This document shows positions 1 to 9,991 of a stretch of DNA of 64,000 bases, in pieces. This DNA is from Pseudomonadota bacterium (GTDB taxonomy: Bacteria > Pseudomonadota > Alphaproteobacteria > Rhizobiales > Rhizobiaceae). The notes under the pieces are model-generated. The model saw nothing but the letters and a program-made list of their open reading frames with translations, was not told the DNA's origin and made no database searches. A program made the translations under genes and the position numbers. The first letter of the stretch is position 1. Each line of letters starts with the position of its first letter. The stretch is from assembly GCA_023457435.1 (NCBI GenBank), contig JAEWLS010000013.1, positions 1 through 64,000 on the forward strand, read 5' to 3'.

Positions 1-45
1 GAGGTTCCCGCGCCGCCAAAATAACCTGCTATGCCGCTGTTGAGG

Positions 46-3000
46 CTACTCGGCGGCTTTCGGATATGCGTTCGCCGGAATGTCCGAGTTGCCGGCCTCC
101 AGGCGCTTGCCTTCGCCACGCCGGAAAATGCGGGCAAGAAGGCTGCGGCGCTTGACGCCAACCGGCTGGTTCTCCCGGGTGAACACCATCAGCGCTGACG
201 GCGTCACCACCAGCGTCAGGACGGTCGCGAAGGACAGGCCGTAGACGATCGCCGACGACAGCGCGACCCACCATTGCGTCGATGGCGCGTTGATCGTGGT
301 CTCATGGTGGAACAGCTCCAGTCCAAGCCCCAGTGCGATCGGCAGCACGCCGAGGATCGCGGAGAGTGCCGTCAGAACGACCGGACGCGCACGTTCACGG
401 CAGGTCTGGAGAATGGCCTCGCGCTTGTTCATCCCCTCCTCTCGGAGGCGGTCGTAGGTGTCGATCAAGACGATGTTGTTGTTCACCACGACGCCGGCAA
501 GCGCGATGATGCCCACGCCGGACATGACGATGACGAATGGCTGCCCGACGATGAGATAGCCGAGGAACACGCCGATGGTCGCCATCACGACGGTCATCAG
601 TACCAGGAACACGCTGGTGAACTTGTTGAACTGTGCAAGTAGCACGACGAAGATCAGGAATATCGCCGCTCCGAACGCCTTTCCGAGGAAGGCGCTTGCC
701 TCGTCGGATTCGGCGCTCGATCCAGCGAGCTTCCATGTCGCGCCGCCGAGTTCCATCGCCGACACGGCCTGCGACACCTGGGCCTGGACTTCCGCCACCT
801 GGAAGCCGGCCTGGACGTTGCCCTGCACGACGATGGTGCGTTCGCCGTCGATCCGGTTGAGGGTGCCGACGCGATGCTCGGCCTGCCGCGTCACGAAGTT
901 CGAGATCGGTACGGCACCCTGCGCGGTCTGGATGCGCAGCTGATCGAGGGCAGCCAGCGTGCGGCGATCCTCGGGTAGACGCAGGCGGATGTCGACGGAG
1001 TCGTCGGCGCCGGCCGGGCGATAGTCGGTCAGCTTGAGGCCGGCAGTAACGAGCTGCACAACGGTACCGACCGACATCGGGCTGATGCCATACTGGGCGG
1101 CCTTGGTGCGGTCGATCGTCAAGGCCCAGTCGACGCCCGGCGGCGGCAGACCGTCGCTGATGTCGATGACACCGTTGATCTGACTGATCCGGGCGGCGAC
1201 GGCGCGCGCGGTCGCGTCGAGACCTTCAGGGTTGGCCGCCGAAAGGCGCACCTGGATGGCTTTGCCCTGCGGCGGGCCAGCGTCCGGCACGCGCACTTCG
1301 ACGTCGACGCCGGGGATGCCGTTCATGGCAACGCGAAGGTCGGTCAGGATGTCGTTCGCCGGCTTGCGCTCGCGCCAGTCGACGAACTCGTACTGAACGA
1401 CGCCGACGACGTCTTCCGGAATGTCCTGGCCGCCGCCCTGCGTCTTGCCGACGCGGGTGTAGACCGACTTGATCCCGGGCCAGCCGAGCAGGCGCGCTTC
1501 CGCAGTGCGCGTCGCCGCGTCCATCTCCGCCAGCGAGAGGTTGCCGCGCGCATGCACGTAGAGCAGGCCGTAATCCGGCTCGACGGCAGGGAAGAACTCC
1601 ACGCCGGCACCGTACTGCGTGTACGAATACATCACGCCCGTGAGGCCGAGCACGGTGAGCAGCAGGACGGTCTTCGGGAACGCGACGGCCGTCTTGACGA
1701 TCGCCATGTACCAACCGTCCTTGTTATGACCTTCCTCATGGACAGGCGCCTTGGCGAACTTCGCGCCCAGCGTCGGCGTGAACACCAGCGCGTAGAGCAT
1801 CGAGGCTGCCAGCGTCACGATCAGCGTGATCGGCAGGTACTTCATGAAGTCGCCGACGATACCGGGCCAGAAGAGCAGCGGCAGGAACGCCGCAATGCGC
1901 GTGAGAGTAGCCGCAATGACGGGACCCGCCATGCGCTTTGCCGCTTCCTCGAACGCGATCTCGCGCGGTGCGCCCTCATTCATGCGCCGCTCGGCGAACT
2001 CAGTGACGATGATGGCATCGTCAACGAGCATGCCAACGGCGAGGATCAGACTGAACAGCACGATCATGTTGATCGTGAAGCCCATCATCGACAGTGCGAG
2101 GATGCCCATCAGGAACGATGCGGGAATTGCGAGGCCGATGAGCAGCGAGGCGCGCCCGGACAGGACGTAGAGGATGATGATGAAGACCAGGATGACGGCT
2201 ATCAGAACGTGGTTCTGCAGGTCGCCAAGAAACTGGTTGATGAAGACCGACTTGTCCTGGCTGTAGGAGATCGTCATCCCCTCGGGGAGCAGCTCCTTCG
2301 CTGCGTCTCCGATGGCCTTCACATGTTCGACGGTATCGACGAGGTTCGCCCCGGTACGCTTCTTGATCTCCAGCGCAATCGCAGGTTCGCCGTTCAGGCG
2401 GGTGATCGTCTCGGGATCCTTGTATGTCGAGCGAATGGTCGCGAGATCCTGTGCGCGCACCACGGCGTTTGGTCCGGCCACGATGGGCAGGTTGGCGACA
2501 TCTTCAACTGTCTCGATCAGCGACGGTACCTTGACCGCGTACTTGCCCTCCGCGCCTTCGATGCTACCCGCGGCGACGAGGCTGTTGGATGCGCCGACGC
2601 CTTGCATCAGCTGGTCGAGCCGCAGGCCGTAGGACGAGAGCTTCATCGGGTCGATGATGACCTCGACGAGATCGTCGCGGCCGCCGCGGATCGCAGACTC
2701 GAGTACCCCCGGAACTTCCTCGAACTTGTCGCGCAGCTGGCGCGCCGCGCTCATCAGCATCCGTTCCGGCACGTTGCCGGAGAGCGTCACGACCAATACC
2801 GGGAATTCCGAGATATTGACCTCGTTGACGGTCGGCTCTTCGGCCCCTTGCGGGAGTTCGCGCTTGGCGTCGTTCACCTTGTTGCGGGTGTCCGTCAGCG
2901 CGGTCGAAAGATCCTGCGAGGGATCGAACTCCACGAGCACGAAGCCGCCGCCCTGGAAGGCGGCCGACCGCATCTCCTTGATGCCCTTCAGGCTCTTAAG

Positions 3001-3210
3001 CCGCGTCTCGACCGGCCGCAGCAGGAGGCGCTCGGAATCCTCGGGCGAAATGCCCTGGTATGCCAGGCTGACATAGATGATCGGGATCGCGACATCCGGC
3101 TCCGCTTCCTTCGGGATCGACTGGTACGACACCGCGCCGGCGACGATCAGGAACAGCAGCACCGAGATGGTGAGCCGAGCGTTCCGGATCGCAAGTTTGA
3201 CGATATCCAT
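46..3210 (-). CDS. RND efflux pump inner-membrane permease
   Basis: Proton-driven inner-membrane subunit of a tripartite efflux pump (AcrB/MdtB/MexF superfamily) that would export drugs or other toxic compounds through an outer-membrane channel. At 1054 residues it has the family's usual length. A first membrane segment lies near residues 12-30, followed by a large periplasmic porter loop, a TM block with the paired aspartates of VDDAII (about residue 395) that belong to the proton relay, a second porter loop, and a second TM block ending near residue 1010. It follows the adaptor gene by about 50 bp on the same strand, so the two form an operon; no outer-membrane factor gene is present in the window. 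The divergent TetR gene probably represses the operon. Substrate unknown. Confidence 0.95.
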   Translation of the reverse strand: MDIVKLAIRNARLTISVLLFLIVAGAVSYQSIPKEAEPDVAIPIIYVSLAYQGISPEDSERLLLRPVETRLKSLKGIKEMRSAAFQGGGFVLVEFDPSQDLSTALTDTRNKVNDAKRELPQGAEEPTVNEVNISEFPVLVVTLSGNVPERMLMSAARQLRDKFEEVPGVLESAIRGGRDDLVEVIIDPMKLSSYGLRLDQLMQGVGASNSLVAAGSIEGAEGKYAVKVPSLIETVEDVANLPIVAGPNAVVRAQDLATIRSTYKDPETITRLNGEPAIALEIKKRTGANLVDTVEHVKAIGDAAKELLPEGMTISYSQDKSVFINQFLGDLQNHVLIAVILVFIIILYVLSGRASLLIGLAIPASFLMGILALSMMGFTINMIVLFSLILAVGMLVDDAIIVTEFAERRMNEGAPREIAFEEAAKRMAGPVIAATLTRIAAFLPLLFWPGIVGDFMKYLPITLIVTLAASMLYALVFTPTLGAKFAKAPVHEEGHNKDGWYMAIVKTAVAFPKTVLLLTVLGLTGVMYSYTQYGAGVEFFPAVEPDYGLLYVHARGNLSLAEMDAATRTAEARLLGWPGIKSVYTRVGKTQGGGQDIPEDVVGVVQYEFVDWRERKPANDILTDLRVAMNGIPGVDVEVRVPDAGPPQGKAIQVRLSAANPEGLDATARAVAARISQINGVIDISDGLPPPGVDWALTIDRTKAAQYGISPMSVGTVVQLVTAGLKLTDYRPAGADDSVDIRLRLPEDRRTLAALDQLRIQTAQGAVPISNFVTRQAEHRVGTLNRIDGERTIVVQGNVQAGFQVAEVQAQVSQAVSAMELGGATWKLAGSSAESDEASAFLGKAFGAAIFLIFVVLLAQFNKFTSVFLVLMTVVMATIGVFLGYLIVGQPFVIVMSGVGIIALAGVVVNNNIVLIDTYDRLREEGMNKREAILQTCRERARPVVLTALSAILGVLPIALGLGLELFHHETTINAPSTQWWVALSSAIVYGLSFATVLTLVVTPSALMVFTRENQPVGVKRRSLLARIFRRGEGKRLEAGNSDIPANAYPKAAE

Positions 3211-3261
3211 GGCTATTCCGTTCAGCCGGTACGGGCGGTTCGTGTCGGTGCCGGGGTGCCG

Positions 3262-4395
3262 CTACAGCGACGGGCCGGCGCCGCCCATCAACTTCTTCAT
3301 GGTTTCGGCGTCGGCCTCGACAGCCTTCACCTGGTCGCCTTCGGTTACCATTTCCTGACCGGCCACGATGACCCGGACGTCGGCAGGGATGCCACCGAGC
3401 ACCAAGCCTTCCGGCGTGTCATCGACGAGGTCGATCGGGAAGAAGACCACCTTCGAGTCCTTGTCGACGGCGCGGATGCCCAGATCGCCGTCACGAGATA
3501 AGGTTACCACCGAGCGCGGCAGCACCGTCGCATCGACCGGCTCGGCCAGCAGCGTGATCTCGGCGGTCATGCCGGCCGGGATAGCGCGATCCGTGTTCGG
3601 CAACGCGACTTCGACGCGGTACGTGCGCGTGGCCGCCGTCGCATCGCGGCTGACATAGCGGATTTCGCCCTCGACATTGATCCCGCTGACCAGACGCACC
3701 TTCGCCTTGTCGCCTGGCTTCACGTGACCCAGGTCGCGCTCGCTCACCTCGCCGACCGCCAGCATGGGGTCCATCGCCAGGATCGTCGCGACCTGTGCGC
3801 CTCCGCTGACCGAACTGCCCAGCTCGGTGTTGATCTTGTCGATCATGCCGTCGAAAGGTGCGCGCAGCTCGGCCAGTTCAAGCTGGGCCAGCGCCTGCTC
3901 GAGCTGAGATCGCGCCTGCAGCAACGCCGAACGCACGGTATCGAGCTGAAGCTTCGGCAACTGGCCTGCCGCGGCCAGCCGCTCCGATGCAGCAGTTTCG
4001 GCTTCGCGTTGGGCTACAAGTGCCTTGGCCGTCTCCACAGCGGCTTCGGCCGCGACGGACTGCAACTTTACGATGAGATCGCCAGCCTTGACGCGCTGCC
4101 CGAGCTTGACCGGAAGTTCTTCGACTATTCCTGCGGAGCGGGTCGCCAGCACCGCGCGCTTGTCGGCATCGGTGTTGCCGGAAACACGAATGGCACGAGA
4201 ATGCATCACGCGCGGCGGCGCGACGACACTCACCGTGCGGATGATTGCGGCCGGCTTCTCCTGCTGGGCAGGTGGTGCTGCTTCCGGGTCGTCGGCAGCA
4301 CTGCCGACCGCGGTGAACTCGCCGGTGGCAACCCAAGCCGCCGTGCCAATGAGCACGGCAACAGCCGCGACCTTGTGGAACCTGATCCTAGCCAT
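3262..4395 (-). CDS. RND efflux periplasmic adaptor (membrane fusion protein, HlyD/AcrA family)
   Basis: Links the RND permease to an outer-membrane channel. The 377-residue protein starts with an uncleaved-anchor or signal-type hydrophobic stretch (about residues 8-25), followed by biotinyl-lipoyl-like halves around a coiled-coil hairpin rich in Ala, Glu and Arg (about 100-165, with repeated LxxAxAQLELAEL heptads) and a beta-barrel domain ending in VVAGQEMVTEGDQVKAV. I placed the start at the ATG at 4395; a TTG two codons upstream (4401) is also open. It is the first gene of the efflux operon and faces the TetR gene across about 300 bp. Confidence 0.93.
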   Translation of the reverse strand: MARIRFHKVAAVAVLIGTAAWVATGEFTAVGSAADDPEAAPPAQQEKPAAIIRTVSVVAPPRVMHSRAIRVSGNTDADKRAVLATRSAGIVEELPVKLGQRVKAGDLIVKLQSVAAEAAVETAKALVAQREAETAASERLAAAGQLPKLQLDTVRSALLQARSQLEQALAQLELAELRAPFDGMIDKINTELGSSVSGGAQVATILAMDPMLAVGEVSERDLGHVKPGDKAKVRLVSGINVEGEIRYVSRDATAATRTYRVEVALPNTDRAIPAGMTAEITLLAEPVDATVLPRSVVTLSRDGDLGIRAVDKDSKVVFFPIDLVDDTPEGLVLGGIPADVRVIVAGQEMVTEGDQVKAVEADAETMKKLMGGAGPSL

Positions 4396-4665
4396 GTCCA
4401 ATCCGTTCAGCGGCCCCTCGATTGCCGTTACGGCAACCGCACCCGGCCGATATGGGGGGAGCCGACCAACTGTTCAATCCCGCTCCTGAAACGATTCAAG
4501 AGCGGGCCTCCATACTTCATTTTTGCAGCGCACAAAAGCGACGGATTCGCACGTCGTTGACGCTTCCTGTCACTTGCTGGCAGCTGACTTTTGCAAGGAC
4601 GTCCAAACCGGTCCTACGCCGACAGCGTACATGCAATATGCCTGTCGCAGGGTATCGCAAAACAT

Positions 4666-4692
4666 CTTGACAAAATCTGTCTTTTTGTCAAG
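4666..4692. promoter_or_regulatory. Candidate TetR operator (perfect 10-bp inverted repeat)
   Basis: CTTGACAAAA at 4666-4675 is the exact reverse complement of TTTTGTCAAG at 4683-4692, separated by 7 nt. Each arm contains TTGACA, so a -35 element is built into the repeat on both strands. It ends 9 nt before the regulator's ATG at 4702. This size and symmetry fit a TetR-family operator that would control both the regulator and the divergent efflux operon. The remainder of 4396-4665 holds no convincing gene; I could not pick a clear -10 box. Confidence 0.6.
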
Positions 4693-4701
4693 TCTCCCGT
4701 C

Positions 4702-5292
4702 ATGCTCGATATCGCCGTTTCCGAACCGTCGTCGGACGTCGCTCGCCGCGATCGAATCCTGGAAGGCGCGGCGGCGGTCTTCTTGGCTTATGGCTTCCAG
4801 CGCACGACGATGGAGGATATCGCGAAGGCTTCCGAGGTATCGCGACCGGCGCTGTATCTTCAGTTCCGCAACAAGAGCGATATCTATCGCGCCCTCGCGG
4901 CCGACTTTCTGCGCAAATTCCTCGATATGGCATCTCTCGTGCTCGATGGGGAGGGCGATCTGTCAGAGCGCATATGCGGTGCGGTGGACGGCACGCTCTG
5001 CATGATCCTGGACGTCGAGAAGTCCGCACATGGCGCCGAGATTCTCGACATGAAGAACAGTTTGGCTGCCGACGTCGTTGCCGACGGACGCAGGCGTATG
5101 AAGGAACTGTTTGAAGGAGCCATCGCGCGGGCGATCAAAGGCAAGCCGGCTGACAGCGATATGGCCGGCCTTCTCGCGGATCTCATCCTCGACGCGCTCG
5201 ACGGCATGCGCATGCGCAACCTTCCGGCCGATACACAGCGCGATACGGTACGGCGCTACGTCGATCTCATCCTGGCGGGTGTTGCCAGTTGA
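4702..5292 (+). CDS. TetR/AcrR-family transcriptional regulator
   Basis: 196-residue repressor with the TetR N-terminal helix-turn-helix (about residues 14-60; RDRILEGAAAVFLAYGF and TTMEDIAKASEVSRPALYLQFRNK) and a variable ligand-binding C-terminal helical domain. An ATG 37 codons upstream (4591) is open but would place the inverted repeat inside the coding region, so the ATG at 4702, immediately after the repeat and directly before the conserved domain, is preferred. Divergent from the RND operon, which it most likely represses. The gene ends one nucleotide before the stop codon of the convergent dehydrogenase. Confidence 0.9.
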   Translation: MLDIAVSEPSSDVARRDRILEGAAAVFLAYGFQRTTMEDIAKASEVSRPALYLQFRNKSDIYRALAADFLRKFLDMASLVLDGEGDLSERICGAVDGTLCMILDVEKSAHGAEILDMKNSLAADVVADGRRRMKELFEGAIARAIKGKPADSDMAGLLADLILDALDGMRMRNLPADTQRDTVRRYVDLILAGVAS

Positions 5293-5293
5293 T

Positions 5294-6076
5294 TTACTGG
5301 GCAGTCCAGCCGCCGTCGATGGACAAGGTCGTACCGGTAATCTGAGCGGCGTCCGGCGAAGCTAGAAACAGCGTCGCGGCGGCGATGTCTCCCAGGCTTG
5401 CGAACTGCTTTGACGGCTGCTTCTGCAGGATCACGTCGCGCACCGTCGTCTCCCTGTCGAGTCCGGTCTCCTTCATGCGGTCGACGATCTGGGTCTCCAC
5501 CAGTGGCGTCAGCACGAAGCCCGGGCACACAGCATTGCAGGTGACGCCGTGGCCGGCGAGTTCCAGCGCCACGGTCTTGGTCAACCCGACGACACCGTGC
5601 TTCGCGGCAACGTAGGCGGATTTGTTGGGCGAGGCCCGCAGGCCATGCGCCGATGCGATGTTGACGATGCGCCCAAAGCCGGCGGACCGCATGTGCGGAA
5701 TCGCTGCGGCGATTGTATGGAAGGCGGCAGTGAGGTTGATCGCGATGATCGCGTCCCAGCGCTCGACGGGGAAGGTCTCGACCGGCGAGACGAACTGGAT
5801 GCCGGCATTATTGATGAGGATGTCCAGACGGCCCATGTGCACCATCGTCTTGTCGACCAGCGCGCGGCATTCGTCGCCCTTGGCCATGTCGGCCTTCAGG
5901 TAGATCGAATTGACGCCGTGCTCCTTGCGCAGGCGCTCGGCGATAGCGTGGTCGGCGGCAGTGTCGGAGAACGAGTTGACGACGACGTCGGCGCCCTTTG
6001 CGGCGAAGGCTTCCGCGATTGCCAGACCGATGCCGGACGTCGAGCCTGTCACCAGCGCCGTCATTCCCGAGAACAT
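5294..6076 (-). CDS. bdhA: 3-hydroxybutyrate dehydrogenase (SDR)
   Basis: NAD-dependent oxidation of D-3-hydroxybutyrate to acetoacetate, the step that returns polyhydroxybutyrate monomers to central metabolism. The 260-residue protein has the SDR dinucleotide motif GSTSGIG (about residues 11-17), NNAG (about 91-94), a catalytic Ser and the YVAAK motif (about 155-159), and the substrate-pocket stretches IQFVSPVE and LQKQPSKQF typical of BdhA. The start at 6076 is supported by GGAGGG seven nt upstream; the longer upstream extension has no domain. Convergent with the TetR gene and divergent from aroK, with no operon partner. Confidence 0.9.
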   Translation of the reverse strand: MFSGMTALVTGSTSGIGLAIAEAFAAKGADVVVNSFSDTAADHAIAERLRKEHGVNSIYLKADMAKGDECRALVDKTMVHMGRLDILINNAGIQFVSPVETFPVERWDAIIAINLTAAFHTIAAAIPHMRSAGFGRIVNIASAHGLRASPNKSAYVAAKHGVVGLTKTVALELAGHGVTCNAVCPGFVLTPLVETQIVDRMKETGLDRETTVRDVILQKQPSKQFASLGDIAAATLFLASPDAAQITGTTLSIDGGWTAQ

Positions 6077-6169
6077 GAGCGATCCCTCCGTGCCTGCGGC
6101 CACACTATTGCACTGCAGCATCCGTGCCAACAGGGTCGGTCCGCTCAGCTTGACGCTCGGTGGCTTTTC

Positions 6170-6787
6170 ATGTCGATAGCCGGCGCGAGAGGCAGGGCGA
6201 ACTCCATGGGCGACATCTCCGGCAAGAGCCATGCCGGCCTGGTCGAGCGGCTACAGGGCCGCCCGCTCGTCTTCGTCGGGCTGATGGGCGCGGGCAAGAC
6301 GGCAATAGGCAGGCGCGTGGCGACCGAGCTTGGCGTCGCGTTCGTCGACAGCGACCACGAGATAGAAAGCGTGGCGCGGATGACGATTCCCGAGCTGTTC
6401 GAGCGCTACGGTGAGCCGGAGTTCCGCGCGCTGGAGCAACGCGTGATCGGGCGATTGCTGACCGGCGGCACACGCGTGCTCGCGACAGGCGGCGGCGCCT
6501 ACATGAACGACGAGACGCGCCGCGGCATCGCCGAGCACGCCGTGTCGATCTGGCTGAAGGCAGACTTGGACACGCTGATGGGGCGGGTCGGGCGCAAGCA
6601 GAACAGGCCACTGCTCAAGACCGAGAATCCCCGTGAGACCATGGAGAAGCTGATGGCCGTCCGCTACCCGGTCTACGCGAACGCCGACATCACCGTGCTG
6701 ACCCGCGACGACCGTCGGGAAGTCATCGCCGGAGAGGTGATAGCGGCCGTAGACGAACATCTGGCCGAACGGGAGCGCGTGGCATGA
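6170..6787 (+). CDS. aroK: Shikimate kinase
   Basis: ATP-dependent phosphorylation of shikimate to shikimate 3-phosphate in the aromatic amino-acid pathway. The Walker A loop GLMGAGKT, the shikimate-binding DSDHEIE segment, the GGGAYM loop and the lid arginines (RKQNRPLLK) are all present in a protein of about 205 residues. The ATG at 6170 is used; an in-frame ATG at 6206 is an alternative and neither has a strong ribosome site. The TGA overlaps the aroB start (ATGA), so the two are translationally coupled. Confidence 0.93.
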   Translation: MSIAGARGRANSMGDISGKSHAGLVERLQGRPLVFVGLMGAGKTAIGRRVATELGVAFVDSDHEIESVARMTIPELFERYGEPEFRALEQRVIGRLLTGGTRVLATGGGAYMNDETRRGIAEHAVSIWLKADLDTLMGRVGRKQNRPLLKTENPRETMEKLMAVRYPVYANADITVLTRDDRREVIAGEVIAAVDEHLAERERVA

Positions 6788-7893
6788 GCATGCGGACGGT
6801 GACCGTCGGTCTCGGCGATCGGGCTTACAACATCCTCATCGGCAGCGGAGTGATCCGAACCGCGGCAACGCGGGTGGCGGCGCTCGCCAGGGGCGGGCGC
6901 GCGGCGATCGTCACCGACCGCAACGTCGCCGGCCATCATCTCGCGCGTCTGTCGGAAGCCCTCTCCGCCGAGGGCATGGCGAGCACCGCGGTCGTCGTCG
7001 AACCCGGCGAAAAGACGAAGAGCTTCGCCGGGCTGCAGGAGGTCGTCGACGCCGTACTTGCGGCGCGGCTGGAGCGCGGCGATCTGATCGTCGCGCTCGG
7101 AGGCGGCGTCGTCGGCGATCTAGCCGGATTCGCGGCGGCGATCGTCCGGCGCGGCATGCGCTTCGTGCAGGTCCCTACATCGCTGCTGGCGCAGGTGGAT
7201 TCCTCCGTCGGCGGCAAGACCGGCATCAACTCCGCCCATGGAAAGAACCTCGTCGGCGCCTTCCACCAGCCGAAGCTGGTGGTCATCGACACGGATACGC
7301 TCGACACGCTCTCGCCACGCGAGTTCCGTGCCGGCTATGCCGAAGTCGCGAAATACGGCCTCATCGACCGGCCGGACTTCTTCGGATGGCTGGAGGCGAA
7401 TTGGCGCGAGGTATTCGCAGGCGGCGAGGCGCGGGTTCGCGCCATCGAGGAATCCTGCCGTTCCAAAGCTGAGATCGTGGCGCGGGACGAGTTCGAGACC
7501 GGCGACCGCGCGCTTCTCAACCTCGGGCACACGTTCGGTCATGCGCTCGAGGCGGCCACCGACTATGACGGTTCGCGTCTCGTGCATGGCGAGGGCGTCG
7601 CCATCGGCATGGCGCTCGCCCATCGCTTTTCCGCGCGCCTCAACCTTGCCAGCCATGACGATGCCGAGCGCGTCGAAGCTCATCTGAAAGCCGTTGGCCT
7701 GCCCTGGCGGCTTTCGGACGTGCCCGGCGGGCTGCCCGGCGCCGACCGCCTGCTCGAGTACATCGCTCAGGACAAGAAAGTGTCTCGCGGCGCGCTCACC
7801 TTCATCCTCACTCATGGCATCGGTCAGTCGTTCATCGCGCGCGACGTGCCAGCTTCGGAAGTATCGCTGTTCCTGCGCGAGCAGCTCGGATGA
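6784..7893 (+). CDS. aroB: 3-dehydroquinate synthase
   Basis: Converts DAHP to 3-dehydroquinate, the second step of the shikimate pathway, using NAD and a divalent metal. At 369 residues it has the normal length; recognisable parts are the NAD-binding [13 protein letters not shown] segment, the [19 protein letters not shown] active-site stretch, and metal ligands in [11 protein letters not shown] and [11 protein letters not shown]. It overlaps aroK and the following corC-like gene by 4 nt each (ATGA), forming an aroK-aroB-corC unit common in rhizobia. Confidence 0.96.
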   Translation: MSMRTVTVGLGDRAYNILIGSGVIRTAATRVAALARGGRAAIVTDRNVAGHHLARLSEALSAEGMASTAVVVEPGEKTKSFAGLQEVVDAVLAARLERGDLIVALGGGVVGDLAGFAAAIVRRGMRFVQVPTSLLAQVDSSVGGKTGINSAHGKNLVGAFHQPKLVVIDTDTLDTLSPREFRAGYAEVAKYGLIDRPDFFGWLEANWREVFAGGEARVRAIEESCRSKAEIVARDEFETGDRALLNLGHTFGHALEAATDYDGSRLVHGEGVAIGMALAHRFSARLNLASHDDAERVEAHLKAVGLPWRLSDVPGGLPGADRLLEYIAQDKKVSRGALTFILTHGIGQSFIARDVPASEVSLFLREQLG

Positions 7894-8780
7894 GCAGCTG
7901 GGCCGCCGGCTGGATCCTCGCGATCCTTCTTGCGCTTGCGTGCTTCGTCACGGCGCTATTCCTGCGCGAGATCCTTCATCTCCTCGGCTTCGACCTGGTG
8001 AAGATCGCGCCGAAGCTTAGCGCGCGCGAAGAGCTTCGCGGCATGGTGGCCGGTCTGAACCGCGAGAGTGCCGACTCGCGCCAGGACCGCGACCGGTTCG
8101 GCGGCCTGTTCGACCTGGACGAACTCGAAGTGTCGGACGTGATGGTCCATCGGACCGCCATGCGCATGCTCAACGCGGACGAGCCGGCCGCCGACGTCGT
8201 GCGCCAGATCCTGATGGCGCCCTATACGCGCATGCCGGTCTACCGCACATCGACAGACAACATCGTCGGCGTGCTCCACGCCAAGGACGTATTGCGTGCC
8301 CTGGCGGAGGTCGGCAACGACCCTGCGCGCATCGATATCGCAAAGGTCGCCGCGAAGCCTTGGTTCGTCCCCGACACCACGACGCTGCGCGACCAGCTTA
8401 ACGCATTCCTGCGCCGCAAGACGCACTTCGCGCTGGTCGTCGACGAGTACGGTGAGGTCGAGGGACTGGTGACGCTGGAGGACATCATCGAGGTCATCGT
8501 CGGCGATATCGCCGACGAGCACGATGTGGAGATTCAGGGGGTGAAGACCGAAGCCGATGGCTCGATCGTGGTCGACGGCTCCGTGCCGATCCGCGATCTC
8601 AACCGTGCTCTCGGCTGGTCGCTGCCCGACGAGGAGGCAACGACGATCGCCGGTCTCGTCATCCACGAGGCGCGCTCCATCCCCGAGGAGAAACAGGCGT
8701 TCACCTTCCATGGAAAGCGCTTCATGGTGATGAAGCGCGAACGCAACCGCATAACCCGGCTGCGGATCAAGGCCCAGTAG
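7890..8780 (+). CDS. CorC/HlyC-type CBS-domain protein lacking the DUF21 membrane domain
   Basis: Belongs to the CorC/CNNM group linked to magnesium or cobalt homeostasis. Residues 1-30 form one hydrophobic segment, residues about 60-180 a CBS pair ([60 protein letters not shown]), and the C-terminus the CorC_HlyC domain ([12 protein letters not shown] onward). Rhizobial orthologues after aroB are usually about 430 residues with a four-helix DUF21 domain; here 296 residues remain and that domain is absent, while the start still overlaps aroB. Stand-alone short CorC proteins exist in enterobacteria, so it may be functional as a peripheral protein. It overlaps the convergent GGDEF gene by 14 nt. 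Confidence 0.85.
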   Translation: MSSWAAGWILAILLALACFVTALFLREILHLLGFDLVKIAPKLSAREELRGMVAGLNRESADSRQDRDRFGGLFDLDELEVSDVMVHRTAMRMLNADEPAADVVRQILMAPYTRMPVYRTSTDNIVGVLHAKDVLRALAEVGNDPARIDIAKVAAKPWFVPDTTTLRDQLNAFLRRKTHFALVVDEYGEVEGLVTLEDIIEVIVGDIADEHDVEIQGVKTEADGSIVVDGSVPIRDLNRALGWSLPDEEATTIAGLVIHEARSIPEEKQAFTFHGKRFMVMKRERNRITRLRIKAQ

Positions 8781-9951
8781 CGGCCCTCACCAGGGACGCA
8801 GAAGCGCTTTCGACGCGGTCCCGGCCGGCGTGCTTCGCAGCGTAGAGGGCAGCGTCCGCGCGCTCCTCGAAGGCCAGCGCCGACTCGCCGTTGCGCAGTT
8901 CGGCGACACCGAAGCTCGCGGTGAAGCGCCGCTCCGGCGGCAAGCCGGGGATCTCCGTCAACGCGAGGGACGAGCGGAGGCTCTCGGCGAGCAAGCGGGC
9001 CGCAGCGAGATTGGATCCGGGCAGCAATATCGCGAACTCCTCGCCGCCGACGCGTCCCGCTGCCTGGTGAGGCTGAAGACTGGCGAGGATCAGATCGCCG
9101 AACGCCTGGATGACGCGGTCGCCGGCGGAATGCCCGAGCGTGTCGTTGACGCACTTGAAGCGGTCGAGGTCGGCAAGGATGAGCGCGACCGGAAGGCCGT
9201 TCATCGCCTTCTGCGCGAGGGCGGTGTCGCGCCTTTGCTCGAAGCCGCGACGATTGAGCAGGCCGGAGAGTGCGTCAGTCTCCGAACGCTCGGTGATGTC
9301 CGACAGGATGTTGCGCACAAGGACGACGAGGAGAAGCAGAGCCAACGCGAAGGCGAGCACGGTGCCGACCGATTGGCTGAACATCGCATAGGCGGTGTCG
9401 AGGTAGCTTTCAGGGCCAGCGCCGGTCCCGCCGGCAGCAAGCGAGACAAAGGGCTTCGCCAGGTAGTGCAGCGATGTCAGACCCAGGACGATGACAAGCA
9501 GCGTCTCGAGTATGCGCCTGTCTCCCGAGCGCCAGACGAGCCACGCGCCGAGCCCCTGCATGACCGCATAGGGTGCCTGATAGAGCGTCATGCGGAGCAG
9601 GGAGGTGCGGTCCATGCCGTCGATACCGACGCGAAGCGCGAGTGCCGCAACGAAGATAGCCGTCATCACGCGCCAGGGGATGCGCATGTCGTACATCCGG
9701 CCAAGTCCGGCATTGAAGGCGACAAGCGCAGCCATGAAGGCAGCGTACGCCGCAACCGACAGGATGCCACCGTATCCCGTTGCAGCGATCACGAACTCGA
9801 GGACGAAGTTCAGTGCGCCGAGCAGGTAGCCAAGCGACAGCCACCGCGCACCGATCCGGGATATGTCGTAGAGAACCACGCCGAGAAAAGCGGCGGCCAG
9901 GAAGACCGCCACCGTCAGGTTGATCGCTAGGATGTAGCTGGCGCCGCTCAT
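8767..9951 (-). CDS. Membrane-anchored diguanylate cyclase (GGDEF)
   Basis: Synthesises cyclic di-GMP from GTP. About residues 1-205 contain six or seven hydrophobic helices forming a membrane sensor of no recognised class; a GGDEF domain follows (about 220-385) with ETDALSGLLNRRGFE, DLDRFKCVNDTLGHSAGD and the active-site motif GGEEF. No RxxD inhibitory site precedes GGEEF, so product inhibition through that site is unlikely. No EAL domain. Single gene between two convergently oriented neighbours; the target process cannot be read from context. Confidence 0.9.
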   Translation of the reverse strand: MSGASYILAINLTVAVFLAAAFLGVVLYDISRIGARWLSLGYLLGALNFVLEFVIAATGYGGILSVAAYAAFMAALVAFNAGLGRMYDMRIPWRVMTAIFVAALALRVGIDGMDRTSLLRMTLYQAPYAVMQGLGAWLVWRSGDRRILETLLVIVLGLTSLHYLAKPFVSLAAGGTGAGPESYLDTAYAMFSQSVGTVLAFALALLLLVVLVRNILSDITERSETDALSGLLNRRGFEQRRDTALAQKAMNGLPVALILADLDRFKCVNDTLGHSAGDRVIQAFGDLILASLQPHQAAGRVGGEEFAILLPGSNLAAARLLAESLRSSLALTEIPGLPPERRFTASFGVAELRNGESALAFEERADAALYAAKHAGRDRVESASASLVRAATGP

Positions 9952-9991
9952 AGGACGCCGAACCTGACATGCTTGCGCAAACAGGAGGTTA

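Noticed and set aside
1552..3501. Plus-strand open frame of 649 codons opposite the RND permease
   Set aside because: Low-complexity composition, no family features, and no ribosome site; shadow of the permease gene.
5549..6169. Long upstream extension of aroK
   Set aside because: It is antisense to bdhA and shows no shikimate-kinase-related domain; aroK starts at 6170 or 6206.
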